Positions 37,442 through 52,500 are shown, counted from the first letter of the stretch. The stretch is DNA of 64,000 nt from Anticarsia gemmatalis (GCF_050436995.1 NC_134763.1:7435001-7499000); one strand, 5' to 3'. Numbers and translations are program-made. Notes: generated by a model not told the origin, from the letters alone.

Positions 37442-37586
37442 TTACAGCCTAGACAAAGCTTTATGGTCTAGAACCACAGTGTTACTGCTACCGAAGTCGA
37501 CAGTAAACTGCGGTATAATTGTGTTGACTAGGTTTTCACATTCCGCCATTACGTTTTGCACTACTTCATAGGTTATGTCTTGTTCA
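37442..37586 (-). CDS. GNPAT: GNPAT exon 11: C-terminus with PTS1
   Basis: Residues 623-670 and TAA. Ends VLDHKALSRL; the final SRL is the predicted peroxisomal import signal (vertebrate GNPAT ends AKL). Confidence 0.93.
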
Positions 37587-40500
37587 CTGAAACAAAGAAT
37601 GAGAATTTAAAACATTATTTTATAACAAAATATACAAGAATATATTTTCACTTTGAATAATAGAAACGCTTAAATATTTTCCTCATGAGCTCTTATTTTT
37701 ATGACATTCAAAAACAACGTATACGGACGTGTGCGTGTACGTTTGTGTACGTTACTGTAGTTGATCGTACTCATTAATATAATTTATGTCATATTTCATT
37801 TATATAATTGAAAGAGGAACTATTGACCGATTTGTTTTATGTATATGTTAAGCTGGAGTTTAGGGGAAACCTTTGTCCAACAATATGGTAACAAGGTCGA
37901 AAAATATGTTAAGCTGTGTAGAAATAGATAATTTGCTTACGTTTTGAGTTTTCGTAAAGCGCCGGCGGCTACAAGTCCTTGCAGACAATTGTTAGTACTC
38001 TCCAGACTGAGACAGTATGGGTGACAGTGGTCTGACTCCACGCGTTGTTGGACAAGCTTTAGAGCTTCTTTGTGAGCCACGCTTGAGTGCTGGAATAAGA
38101 GCAAAACTTAAAATAAAATATACGATTAAAAATCCTAGTTATATCGTGTTAGGTATAGTTAGCTACCTATTTTAAACATGCTTTGCATTTATAACACTGT
38201 CAATTTCCTATCTACACAAAAAATATGAAATCTATAATCACTCGTAAAGTTGTCTAAATGCTAGTTGTCAAACTTCATAAAGGTTACCATATCAAAAATG
38301 CATCGCAAAATAAGCTTACATTGTAATTTCAAGAACAAGGGGAGGAAGGAACAAGAGTTAATTGCTAAAATTATATAAATTAAAACCAGTAAGTACCTGT
38401 GTAGTAACATTGATGCACTTAAGCAGCGTGGTGAGTGCGGGCCACACGGACCACTTGAGCAAGTACTGCAGTTTAGTATCCGCGCCGAGACAGTACATCT
38501 CACCAGAGTGAGATAGCACATTGTTTTGTATGCAGTACTCCAGGGATTTGTTGAATGTCTGCAATTTAAATAAGGTTCGTTATAATCTGTTAAAATATAT
38601 CATGCTTTAACGTACAGATTAAAACAAGCGCTTGAATAAATGTGGGCTCTTAAAAAAATATCACATTCCTTGGTTTTAAATTTAAAAACTATTATAATAA
38701 CTGTTAAATAGATTGTACTCACTTCAACTTCTGTGCTTTCTAAGTGGAAGAATTCATGGCTAAGCAGTTTTCTTGCACGATGATAGTCCGCTTGCAATTT
38801 CGCTGTAATGTTACAATAGAAAATTATATACATTTTTATTTTACAAGCCCAAAGGGTAACGTGAATTCATTTCACATTATTGTATTTTTTTTTAAAGCCT
38901 ACTCCACACGCCCCAAGAATTGCTCTTGTATTCTGTTACGAGAACTTTTACAATCATATAAACAACGGACACAAAGTACAACCAGACCCGAAACAACTAT
39001 TAGTGGAATCGCACAAATAAATAATCATATTATTGCTAAGTGTAGACCTTAACCACTGCGCAACGGATGCATAGAAAAGAAAATATGTAGATATAAAAAT
39101 AAATATATACCTTTATTAACTGGTTGTTTATGCACAATCAGGCACAATATCGCTGGCGGCACTAAGTAGTGCAGTATTGGGTTCACGTATAACTGCAACT
39201 GGATAATAGGTACTGCTACTACCATTGTTTGCGCTTCTAGTATGTGACCTGCGAACATTAACGATTAATTATTAACTTACAGGTATAACTAATGTTGGTA
39301 GTAGTAATGTTTTAGTGAGCCGATAATATGGAACGCATTATCAAGTATTATGATTTCAGACCTTAAATCATATATATCTAGCTTTATACAAATCTAAGAC
39401 AATATAATGTCGGTGCACTTGGTAAAGATTATATGTATCATACATTCACATTTTAAGAACTTTTTAGGATGTAAAATCTATTATTTTTAACAAGTAAAAA
39501 GTAACTGTAAGTCTTATGACGTAACACACGAGTATCATAAAAAATGACATAATCCTGTATATTTCTGCAAATGTAATCTATTACGGAAGCAATGAATTGT
39601 TCATAGTGACGTATGTTTTGTTTGCTTGGGTCTACGTTATCAATGGATATCGAATGTTTTTGATTATAGATAGATCATATCTTATCACTAGATTATTGTT
39701 ATTGATATTTGAACCTATTACATATATCTGACTGGCTGGCAGACTGGTCCTGGGTTCAGTGTCGGTATAAGGATTTTGGAATTTTCTCAGTAGCTAGAAG
39801 TTTTTAAATTAACATGTAAATTAATTGATTAAATAGTCAAATTAATTCATACTAAAAATAAGGTCTTTTGTTTCCTAGATAATGAGTACCTATTCATTCA
39901 ATGAAAATAAACGATTTTCTATGTAAAGTTATGCAATTGAATCGTATCATGAGGTGAAGGTAACTCATACGCCTATACTTCCTGAACACACGTATATCTA
40001 TTGAATATTTTCATCGAATTTATAATTGCTGAAGACAATTGTCATGCTGACTTTTCAAAAAGTTTTTTTATAGAAATCATGATAAATGAATCGTTTTGTC
40101 GAAAGTTACTCAATACTTCTTGTTCGGTTTGTCTCTTTCAGTCTTCTTACGGTTAAGATGATTGGGTCCAATTAGCGAGCTAAAACTACAAGGTTTTTTT
40201 ATATAGGCGGTACATTAACAATTCCTTATAATAGTAAACATATATATATTCGCTTAGCCTTTGTTCCAAACTATGTTGGAGTCGGCTTCCAGTCTCACCG
40301 GATGCAGCTGGATACCAGTGTTTTACATGGAGCGACTGCCTATCTGACCTCCACAACCCAGTTACTTAGGTATTAACACGATACCCTTCGGTAAGACTGG
40401 TTGTCAGACTTTCAAGCTTCTGACTACTGTTAACGACTGTCAAAGATCTTCGAAAATGACAGCCGGGACCCACAATTTAACGTGCCTTCCGAAACACGGA

Positions 40501-43500
40501 GGAACTCGACATGTATAAGATGGTCACCCATCCACGGAACAACCTCGGCGAGCGTAGCTTAACCTCAGAGATCGATCCGTGCGGCTGTTGTAAACTAAGC
40601 CACGAGCTCCTCTATCCTATAATAGTAAACATGCAGCGGGGAAATTGAAAAGTAATGCCGTATGTTAGTCACACGTAATGACTGTTCTAAGCAATACCTA
40701 CCGATTGAGCAATACATAGAAAACTATTGACACTTAAATGATTAATTTTGACATTTAATTAATAGGGTGTGTTTTATTGCTAACTGTACCAAACAACTTT
40801 GTTTTGTTATGACGTCTAAAATGTGTTAATTACGACTGTCTAAGTAAGGCGTGACTGATATTTAAAACAATTTGCATATTAATTCGGTCAAGGCCGTATA
40901 ATTCTATGTTTTGATATCGTAGTGCGTAAGAGAATATTCGCATATTTATTAGAATATGGTTAATAATGTATATTTGAGAAAAATAGCATGGTCTTATAAA
41001 CAGATAAATCACGAGTAGCTTTCAATTTAGCATCAAGATAGTTATTTTTGTTCCAAAACCCAGCTCAAGAACAAACAGAAGACCTAGTTACAAATAACAT
41101 TTCGTCCTTAATTTGAAATATCAATTAAACTACATAAAATACCTACAGAACGGTAAGTAAATATTCAATAGAAACTTACCTTTCATCTTCTTCTTGACAT
41201 CGCCAGACAAATCCATCAGCACTCCAGACACCAATCGTAACCGTCTCTCCTTATCCAGTCTCATCATCTTCCCATGAACCACCAGGATCCTTTCCACACT
41301 ACTCTTTACATCGTTCTCAAACACCGACGCTCCTAGATTCCTTAACACTGTCACCATCCATTCAACCTCGAGCAGAACATTCTCGTAATCTAACAACTCG
41401 TTCTTTATCACACTCTGCATTAGAACTAAAGACAGAAGATTAGATATCGTAGCGACTGTACTCTTCTGTTGCAGAGTAATTACATAGTCGGCAATAGATT
41501 GCACTTGTTTGAACTGTTCTGGTGTAAGTTGCTGCAAGTCTACAGGTTTGAGCGTTTCTCTGGAATGTTCCGTGTTGTTCTTAAGGAACTCTTTGACTGA
41601 GAATGGAGTGCCCAGGTTGATGTAGATGCTGCCGAAGTGGTCGTTTAGACTGTGCAGCGCTTTTAGTAAACCCTGAAAGGAAATTGAGAGTTTAAGCTAG
41701 ATTGAAAAAAAAATGTCGTAGGTAGGTTATTATATCCATTAAAATAAGGAAGATAACTATAATTTTGTAAACTAAAGACGCTCAGAGCCAACCGCGATTA
41801 TAGATTTGTAAATTACGAGCAGGGTAAGCAACCCTTTGGCGGACATTCGATAGCTCGGTGGCTTTGGAAGGCACATGCAACGCCTAAAATATAAAGATCT
41901 GTTATACGCCATGTTGAAAACCTACGGGCGGCTTGAAAAACAAAAGACAAAATCACCTACATGCATAAAAATTTCTTTAAATCTTTAAAGTTACTTATCA
42001 AGGCGAGTTCAATAGAATATTATAAAAATCATACGTGATTTATAACAATAGCTATTAGCAATGAATATCGTAGTAAATATGCTCAGCTCTAGTGTAAATA
42101 TTAGTGCAGGCATCGTACGTGTGAGGTTGAAGATCACGCCACGGGAAATATGACTCCACTGTGCGTAAACACGTGGCTTATTCTAATGGAAACTAAGCGT
42201 AAAGGCCGTATATTCATGAGTGTTATGTAACTACTTAGATGAATTCTTAACCGGTGGGTTTTATAGTTAAACTGATTTACGAGAGTATGAAACTAGGTAG
42301 GTTTAAAAGATTTTACAAAAATAAATGACGAAAATAGCCAGTGCAATTGCTACTCCGTTAAATGAAGTTTGAAATTAACTTGATTAACAAATTATTTGAG
42401 GGGTGATTTGAGGGGGAAAGGCTCTTGCTCTGTAGTGGGACACTCAACAGGTTAATTAAGAAAAAATAAATGTTTTGGGCATATTATGTCCATGAAATGT
42501 TAGGGATAAGTTGTTCAGGTATAATTACAATATCATCCAATTTCAACTTAATGTGTCTAATGTATTGTTCTATCTTTTGATGAGTCATGATGAGTAACAT
42601 AACATTATCGCCTCTCAAAAGTTATCATTATTAGAATTTAGACTTTGAAACTCTTACGATATGAAGAAACTCACACAATTTCTTCTGCCTAATTCTTAAA
42701 AGAATTGCATCCGCATGGATACATGTTAGTTGATGTTACATAATAATAACTCGTTGTAAAATAATCGGTCATTATTTGATTACTAATATTAGCTGGTTGT
42801 TGTCATTCGCATTTACATGATAATAGCATGCATTAGATTGTATAAGACAGATAGTGGTATTAACACATACCGAAATACCTACATACACTTCGTTTCCAAG
42901 GGGGATAAACATATAATAAAGACTAGAGGTAAAAGGTATGTCCACAAAGGTGGTGCTGTTTTTATTATTTTTATTTACACTGATACATCTTATAATAAGT
43001 ATCTCCTGTATTTGGACTGAGTTCTACCGACTGTAGGTCAAAGGTTTTTACTTTTGGAATGCTTTTACATATTCTGGTTATCCTTGTTACGCAACATATG
43101 GATTAGACAGGCTTTAGAAGATTAATATTTATGCGGGAAATAGGCATATGTTATTAATGAAATTGAGCATCAATAACTTGACTTCTGTAAAAAAACTTCG
43201 TAAACTTGACTTCATTTGAAAACTTAAATCCAGTACTACGGCTCATAAATATCATGACAAAGGCGTGATTAATTTTAATTTATTACGATGATACAAAAAT
43301 GTGTGATATTTATCTCACTTCCTATTATACCATGACGCTAAACTTTTGCTCATTTGCGTATAATAGTGATTAACACATAATAAAATAAATTAAATCTGTA
43401 AGTGAACGGCCCTAAACAGCAAAATTTTTCTGACTAATATTTTTTTTTTCTTCATTCCTATAACTGTTTATTTGATAGTGGCTTAAATCTCAGGAACTAT

Positions 43501-46500
43501 AAATACTTATTTTGATAATTTTGTTATGTAAGCTATTTTTCAACGATACATTTTAATAAGACAATCACGTCCTATTTATTTCCTAATATTGAGAGATAGA
43601 AAATCCTAATATTGTGCAAAAATAACGATAAATATTAAAACAAGCTAGATTTAACATAAATCTGTAGTCTCCTTGACTGTTTCTGTGGAGGTAAACACGC
43701 AATGAATCAAGGTCCACAATGTCAAATATTGACGGCTAGCAGAAACAACGTCGCAAATACTATTATCAAATTATCATACTACTTATTGATGGACAAAGTC
43801 TAATAATTGTGTAATCTATCGACAGATATGTTGTTCCGAACCTACGATAAAATTATATGACTAATCTTACTGTCTTTTTGTTTAAGCTGAGATTTTTTCG
43901 TTAGGTACTTGTTCAGAATTTTATACAGTTAGATAGCCTAAAATATATTTCTGTGTTACACTCCGTTACACTCTTGAGGGAAGGTAATAGACTAACCCCC
44001 GGTTTCTGAGTACATTTAGCGGTAGTATATCTATTCAATAACGTTCTTTTTATATGAGTTTTGACGCTACTGAACAGATAAACTACCGTTAAATGTGCCT
44101 CAGAAACCGGGGGTTACACGGCTTACACCGCACAACAAGTAGAGGGAGCGTATCATACACTATACAGAAAACAGAAGACGTCTGCTTTCTACAAAGCATA
44201 TAGTAGGCAATCACCAAAATAGGAGTGAAAATAGGTACTAAACATAGCTATTAATTTTTTATATATAATGTAGCTGCGAATGTTAGCTAGTGTGATAATA
44301 CGACACAAAATCGAAATCAAAAATATGGTAATAAAAAGTCACCTTCGATTTCTCTCAAAACCAAAATTTTAATTAGCCGTGGTATAACTGGATTGTGCAC
44401 CGGAACTTTTATATTAATAAAAACGATATTTTTGTACAAGGATTTTTTAAATCGTTTCACACAAAAATGGGAAACTGCAGCCGTGAGTAAAAAGCAGTTA
44501 TAATTTGTTTAATATGTATTTGATTGGTTTTCTGAATTTGGTTGTAGAACTGCCGTAAATAATTTTAATTAACTACAATTAAAATTATTTACGGCAGTAT
44601 TTCAATGTTAAGGGTATTGGACTCTCATTTCTGAAGGTACCAATCTTAAAAAAAAACAATATCGTACTCAATCTCAAATGGGTAGTTGAATGGGTTAACG
44701 AAAAATTATTAAACTTGTACTCGTAAAATGTTCATCTTTAATGTAATGTAGAAATTGTAAAGAATACAGACTAAAGCATTTTATTAGGCACTAATTTGAT
44801 ACCAACGAAAATACGAAACTGTGACGTCACTACACCGTATTTCTGTACTATAACGAGTTTTTGACATATTGATTTGGCTGGTAGGCAAGTACCCAATTGA
44901 TTGTAGTTATTTTGTGATCTAGATAATTAAAGCATGTAAAACGTAGGTGTGAATGAAAATGGGTAATCGTAATACTGACTAATACTAGTGATTGCCTAAT
45001 AAACTTCATTATACAACAGACAGAGGTGTGTCGGTTGACAACCGGAATTATTTGGGTCGAAACACGCCCGAGAACGTAACTATTACCTTGAAATGTGCGT
45101 AAAAATATATGCCGTATTAGATTATGCTCGAATTATAGGTGCAGAAATAACATTTTTTTTGTGGGATTGTAACAAAGATGTGAACTAAATAAATGTTAAG
45201 AATTTTGTATTATCAAAGTAAGTATTAAAATATTATGTGTATTAGGTATATTGTACTAGTTTCCGTTCGCGACTTCGTTCGCATGAATAGATTTCCCGTG
45301 GAACAGTATCCTATGTGCGAATGTAAGTTCCTTTCAGTAGTTTTACTCTATATTTAGTTTAGTAATAGGTATCCATCCATCCTAACAAACTTTCGCATTT
45401 ATAATATAAGTGGGTTCATAATAATATCGTAGGACACGAAACGAGTGGTTATCAGATAGAGTGATAATATGTATAATATCTATATAAAAGTAATAAGTGA
45501 GAATTGTTATCGTTTACTGATCTCCGGTCAAGGTGTCGATGCAGGCGACTTGATTGCCTTCATGTGAGGTGAATCCACTCGTTTGAAGGCTTTCGTATAG
45601 ATACATAAACTTAGCTGTATTAAGTGTATTTGCAATACTTACGTAGTTTTTATTTAGATCTATTCATTTAATAAGATTCAGTGATTTTTATGGGTAGATA
45701 TTTTATTTTATTTTATTTTTCTTTATTGACACACAAAACAAATTACAACCAAACAAAATACATTAATTATATCATATTGTTTCAACTCTGGGTTGCATTT
45801 CAAAATATGTGCGTACAATGAAAATAACATATAAACATCGAGATATGAATGTATGTAAGTACATAACCTAAGTGCCAACCAAATAATTGAAAGAGACTGT
45901 GTTTAAATAAACACAACCTCTTACAATCACCGGTATATTACATTAACATGCGTTATTTGTTGGTGGTAACATGGTTCAATCGGAAACATTAAGTCCAAAC
46001 TGTGCTAATTAATTGGAATAGAGGATATCTTTCACACACCTTGCGAATGACGTAAAACTTGGGTTGAAAATATCCACTTGTTGATTATTTATTGCCATGT
46101 CATTATATTGTCTAGCCATCCTTACCATAGGGTTATAATATGAAATATTATTTTTGTGTATTTGCAATGCAAACAGATGAACGCGGTTTGACCTACGTTC
46201 GCTATATTTAATATTAAAAGAGATACACGAAAGTAGTGCGGTACAGTCGATTAAGGAATGTAATATTTTATAGAAATAAACAAAATCAAAGTATTCACGA
46301 CGGATTTCCAAAGATTGAACCCCAAACTTCGCGAGCCGTTGCGTGTAATCAGGATACGGGCGACCTAGATGCTGACGATAATATAAAATTCTGAGGAATC
46401 TTCTCTGAACACGCTCTATGTCATTAATGTGTACCTTGTAGTATGGAGACCAAATAGGGGAACCGTATTCGAGAATACTCCTTACTAATGCGTAATAAGG

Positions 46501-49500
46501 ACAGAGCACACTGCGAGATTTCCTAAATTCTTTAGTTGAACGTAAGACAAAGCCAAGCATTTGGTTTGCCTTTGTAAATACATGCTGATAATGAGGTCTA
46601 AAAGAAAGCTTGTCATCAAACCAGATGCCCAGGTCCTTGGCAACAGTTGATCTGTTGAGCACCTGTCCGCCTATAGTATAGATGTTAGTAATTTTATTAC
46701 GTTTATTTGAAAACGAAATAACAAAACATTTATTGATATTTAAGAACATTCTGTTTCTTTTACACCAATCGGATACAGCACATAGGTCTTGTTGTAGTTT
46801 CTGACAGTCGTCAAGAGATGTAACGTTGGTGAAAATTTTCAAATCGTCAGCATACATAAGACAATCGCAGTGCAGACGCTCGACCAGGTCGTTTATAAAT
46901 ATTATAAAGAAAAGGGGGCCTAAGTGGGACCCCTGTGGTACCCCAGAAAAAACTTCAATAGGTGCCGAAAGGTATCCCTTTAAAGCAACCAATTGACTTC
47001 GGTTACTTAAATAGGAACATATCCAACGAAGTAAGTTACCCTGAATTCCGTACGAGGCAAGTTTTTTACAGAGCAGGTTATGGCTGACTTTATCGAAGGC
47101 CTTTGAAAAGTCAGTGTAGACGGCATCTACTTGACCTCTTGTCGCAAAGCTTTTACAAAGGATGTTCTTGTATACTAATAAGTTAGTTACGGTGGATCTG
47201 TTTTTTACAAATCCGTGTTGTTTATCTGATAAAAAGGGCTTAACATGGTTGTACAGATAATTAAAAATCAGTGATTCAAACAACTTAGCGAAACAGCATA
47301 ATATACTTATTGGCCGGTAATTTTCATATGATATATAGATATGGCTTGATAAAATGCAATGGAAGGAATCTTTGATTGCTTTAAAATGCAACACGAATAT
47401 TCGCTTAGAACAATGACTCAAGAAAATAAAGATTTCTTGTTTTTCTTGAGGGCATGCAAAGTCCCCAATGCGAGTCCAAACCTCAAGGTCTAACTCCTCC
47501 CTCCTTCGGGAGGAGATCTTGCCCAGCAAAGAGAAAGTCATGGGTTAAAAAAATAGTGATTTTCACTCTTCCGGAAGAAGAAAAAGGAGAATCATAAAAT
47601 TATGAATACATACACGACATGGTGTCTAGTAATTTCTTTAACTCCACGCCTTATATGTTGCTGATCATTATGTAATCCTCATTTGTTAACACCAAGTGGA
47701 CTAAAAATGCGGTTCAACCGGAACAAACAAGCTAATTTTGAAAGAAAGAAAGTTGCTTGTTGCATATTCAATTCGTTAAGACGAAGACGAATTTAGAAGG
47801 CTTTAGAGCCCAATATCAAATGTATTTACGAGGATAAGTTCTCTAAATTATTCCTTAGATTCAATTATCCGATGATAAAAATCGGCTCCTGACAAATGAA
47901 CCACATACAAAACGTCAGATATGCCACCTGATTCTGTGAATCTTAAAATTCTGTTTGTAAATACTTTTACAAACACATTTAAAATTGTAAGACGCACATT
48001 TTAGTAAATATGAAACTTCCGTAATTCATTTGTATTTTCTTCACAAAAAAAAATTATGAATCGCCAACCAAAAATATAGTCATTATAAGTACATCCGTAC
48101 AAACGTAATCCCACTAAACTATTAGTTGTCTTAGAAGTTCAAAGGTTATTACTATTATTATCAGTAGAAGATACGTGTTAAACTTAGATATGAAGGCGTT
48201 GTCCGCTTTATAGCGTAATATGTAATATTATTGATATAAAGGAAAGCCCTCAACTATTTACGTGCGATAACATCGATTATACAACGGCCTAGTATTAGTA
48301 TTAACTGATTAGTTGTTATAAAATATATGATTACTTTATGACTGTTTATGAATATACTAGGTTTTTGCCAGCGGCTTTGCTCGCGTGGGATTTCGCCAAC
48401 TTTTTGGAGGAATTTCCAAAAATCCTCTCTTGGCGCTCCTCTACATTGCGTAAGGAATCCCCGTACCTGTGCGTTGTTTATCAGCCAATCACTTAGTAAC
48501 GGATAAACGCTTTTTGAACTCGCGTGACTACATATTTATGGCACACTTAAATTCCATTCAAATGGGTAAATACGAACCCTCTTTAACATCAATCATTTAA
48601 AATGCTTCTAATAACAGACGTACATGTCATTTCGTCAAACTAAGGCCTAAACTTTAAAAACTTTCTTACCCATTGTTATCTACAAGTTTTTCCGACCTTT
48701 TCTACTACTATCCGAACTATTGTGTTAAAAAACTTAGTAAGGGTAGCAAGTATCTAATGTTCTTTTGTTGCTATCCACTTCCACGGGAAAAATATGTAAT
48801 TGTAAGTATAAATAGGCCAGTAGGTATAATATAACATACCCCAGTAGATTCCTTCGGCTTAGGCACTCCGAGGTGTTCATAGGCGAAGAGCGAGTGTTCC
48901 ATAAGACGATCGTAGCTGATGTTGAGCGGTACTATCGTGATATCTGTCACTTCGTGTGCGAATAACGGCACTAGGCTCATTGATAACATTCCTGGAAGAA
49001 ACAGTCTTGTTATATGGAGATACTAGGTGTTTTGAAAGGCATTTGAGACTGTATGACAATAGATGTATAGATGTGAATGCGGCATGGAGAAACTTGTAAG
49101 GATCATAGCGAGCGGCGTTCTCTGCCTACCTCTAGAAGAAAAATGCGTTTTTTTATGTATGTATATCATTGTATGTATTTGAGGCTTTTAGGGGGGCTTA
49201 TAAGTAAAACCAGTCTACAGTTATTAGTAATGATACAATTTACTATCAAAATTAGGAGCAATCAAAACACGATAAATGAAATAATATTTTACAGGAACCA
49301 CAACGCGTTTAAAACTATTTTGGAACGAGTTGTGTGAAGTTGTCAGGTGTGCTAATCTGAAAACTATTTTTGGACTGCAAATCACCTAACAAAAACTACA
49401 TACATTACACTCATACAAATAGCTCTAATCTAACACTCACCGTATTTAGGCGGCATACTCTTATTGCTCCTACTCCTAGTGCCCTCTAGGAAGAACTCGA

Positions 49501-52500
49501 CGGGCGCGCAGTGCTTCGCCACGACAGTTCGCACGTACTGCTTCAACGTGGCCGCGTACAACGGGTCGCCGACCAGCGTGCGACGGATGTAAAACGCGCA
49601 CGTCTCACGCATACGACGGCCCATTACCGCCATTGAGTAGAAATCTGTTTATTAATAAAAAAAATGGAATTAATATATTGTGTCGTTTCCTGGGTTTGTT
49701 TTGAAAGGATAGCGTAGTCTTATTTAATTACCACAGGGAAGCATAGCAACGCCATCTCGGCTGAACAGAAACGCGAAAATTAAGAATTGAATAGCATAGA
49801 TTTTTAATATGAATGGTTCCTATTTATTGGTACGCAGCATACTAGGCACGGTTACCTCGACTAGTTGATATTACTTTTGCATAACGAAAAACGCAATAAT
49901 CTGTTCCCTTAAACGAATATTTAGTTTGGTAATTGCCAATACCAGACCGAACTTTTAAAATAGGCTTAATGAGCAGGTCGCATCGTAATTAATAGGCTCA
50001 CTGACGAAGAATTTATAATACGCGAAATCTTTAATACCACACAAAGTATGTGTCTAATAAGTGTATTTACTTACTTTGTAAATGTAAATAGTGGACAATG
50101 TTACGACGACACGACAAGGTAATAATTTGAACAAACAATGAACTCGTTTATGTTGACTGAACACACAAAGGTAGATGTGAAAATATCATCTGATTTAATA
50201 GTTATTTACATATTACTACTGTGCAAAGTCTTCGATGCAGACTTGTTGGAGTCAGGATTTAACTCCTCTCTCACCTTGAGAGAGGATATCCCTGCACAGC
50301 AGTGGGATAGTAATCTATACTAATATCATAAAGCTGAAGAGTTTGTTTGTTTGAACGCGCTAATCTCAGGAACTATTGGTCCGATTCGAAAAATTCTTTC
50401 AGTGTTAGATAGCCCATTTATCGAGGGAGGCTAGAGGCTATATATCATCACGCTACGACCAATAGGAGCAAAGTGCCGGTAAAAAATGTTACAAAAACGG
50501 GGAAAATTTTGTGACGCAAGCGAAATTGGCAGCAAGGTCAGCTAGTAGAATATATTAATTGTATCTTACTGTAACTTATACTGACAGGATAAAACATTTA
50601 TGGTATCTATATTTTATAAAATTAGAAATAATTAGTGATAAGCTGATTACTGTCAGATTTTCCGTAAACAGTACATAACTGCGTGTGTCGTCAGGATTCT
50701 GTTTACTTTGCAGTTAATAATAAGTAAGTGAATCTATAGTTCGAGCATGAGGTATATGTTGACAAGGTATTGAGGTACATTCCTGAATGGAACAAAGTAC
50801 TACGGGTATTTTCTAATTAGAATGTTCTGAATACGGCGTAAAGTTTGGCTGCGTGACCGTTACACAGCGACAAGCTCGACGTTTAATACATACTAACTTT
50901 AAGCCCAGTTTCCATCGCTTTTTAACTTCGTTAAACTCGCAAGTGCAATTACATTTTGGTGGAAATATAAGTATGCAGTTTGTGCTTGCGAGTTTAACGA
51001 TGTCATTCATGGGTCCGTTCCTCTTGCGATGGCAACCAGGCTTTAAAATTATGAAACAGGGGTGTGATTCATGCCTAAACCATCAGGTGTAATATATAAT
51101 AAAGTACTTTAAACTGTAAACTGTGTGTAACATACCCATGCCGGCAGCCACAGCAGGAAAGTCAATGTCATAGTGATAACACAGATACGTCATCAGACAG
51201 AAGTCCGCGTAACTCCTGTGCGTCGGCAGGAACAGTACCGGATTCTTTCCCATTGTTGATTTAAGCTACAAACAAACATACAAGAATTTTCGACAATTGG
51301 AAATTCAAGGCTCATTATGTAGCCAGAATATTCAAGTTTTGCTCTTACTCCGTTACTCAAATACAAAGGACATTTAATTTTCTCACATGCTAATTCATGA
51401 CATTGTAGAAAGCAGACAAATTTTTCATACAAAATTCAATTAAATGGGAAGCCTACAAACAATACTTTTTAATAAAATATTCTTACATTTAAAATAGCCG
51501 CTTCATTAACAAATAATTTGATCTTCATCATGAAGGATATCTTGAGGAAGATCACTCCCATCCATCTAATCACGTGTATCTTCTTATCCAAGCCCATTTC
51601 TTCTAGAAAGTTCTGCACTTCTAGGTGCAGCTTTGCTTTGCTTTGGCCTGTTCTTGAACATTCCTGTAATATAAAAGCAAGTTAAAAAGGGTTACCTATG
51701 GTTTAGAAATGGTACTACTTAGATTGTCTGTTTGTGTCTTGGCATGCCTATGTAATAAACTTTGGATGTTTAATACAAATATTTAAATAAAATTATTTGT
51801 GGAGAATGAAGTTCCTTGTTCACGTCACTGTTTGAATACATAAAAATAAATTCAGATTCAGCTTGTAGTAGTAGACAGTTTGTCTATGTGTTTGTTTATA
51901 CACAAGGTCTATTTGTAAACATTTAATTGAGTATAATAAATATGAGTATAGAATATCTAACATTGTTCTGTGCTCAAGGGCAGTAAAGTCCAATTCACCA
52001 TTAAGGCATGTGAAACTTTGGAGAACAGGTAATAGCTGATGATGTAGACGAAGACTTAATCTAGCTATTTTGTACAGTTTTACAACACATTAATATTATG
52101 AAATGTTGTCTATTTGTGGGGTTTGACAACATTTCATTCAGCTAATAAGCATGGTATGTATTTTTCCCGTCAGTCTTATTAGAATAGCTATATTTTATGA
52201 CATTTGATTCTAATCAAATAAGCATTAATGGGTAGGTAGGTTGGTAAGGATTATGGTATGGTTTATGTATGTTAAGTCATCAATTTGAATTGTATGATAT
52301 AAAGTTATCTCACTTTATAAAGAGCATCAAATTATAACGTGATTAGACTCCAACCTAAATGTAACAGGCTCCTTATCTAATAAAAGGCACTTTAAAAAAT
52401 TAGGTCATTTGTTTATAGTGCTTCTAATCTTTATGGCGCGAAATTATACTTACTGCTTCTATGATAGCGTCCAAGTAAGTTGAATTAGCAGTAATATCCT

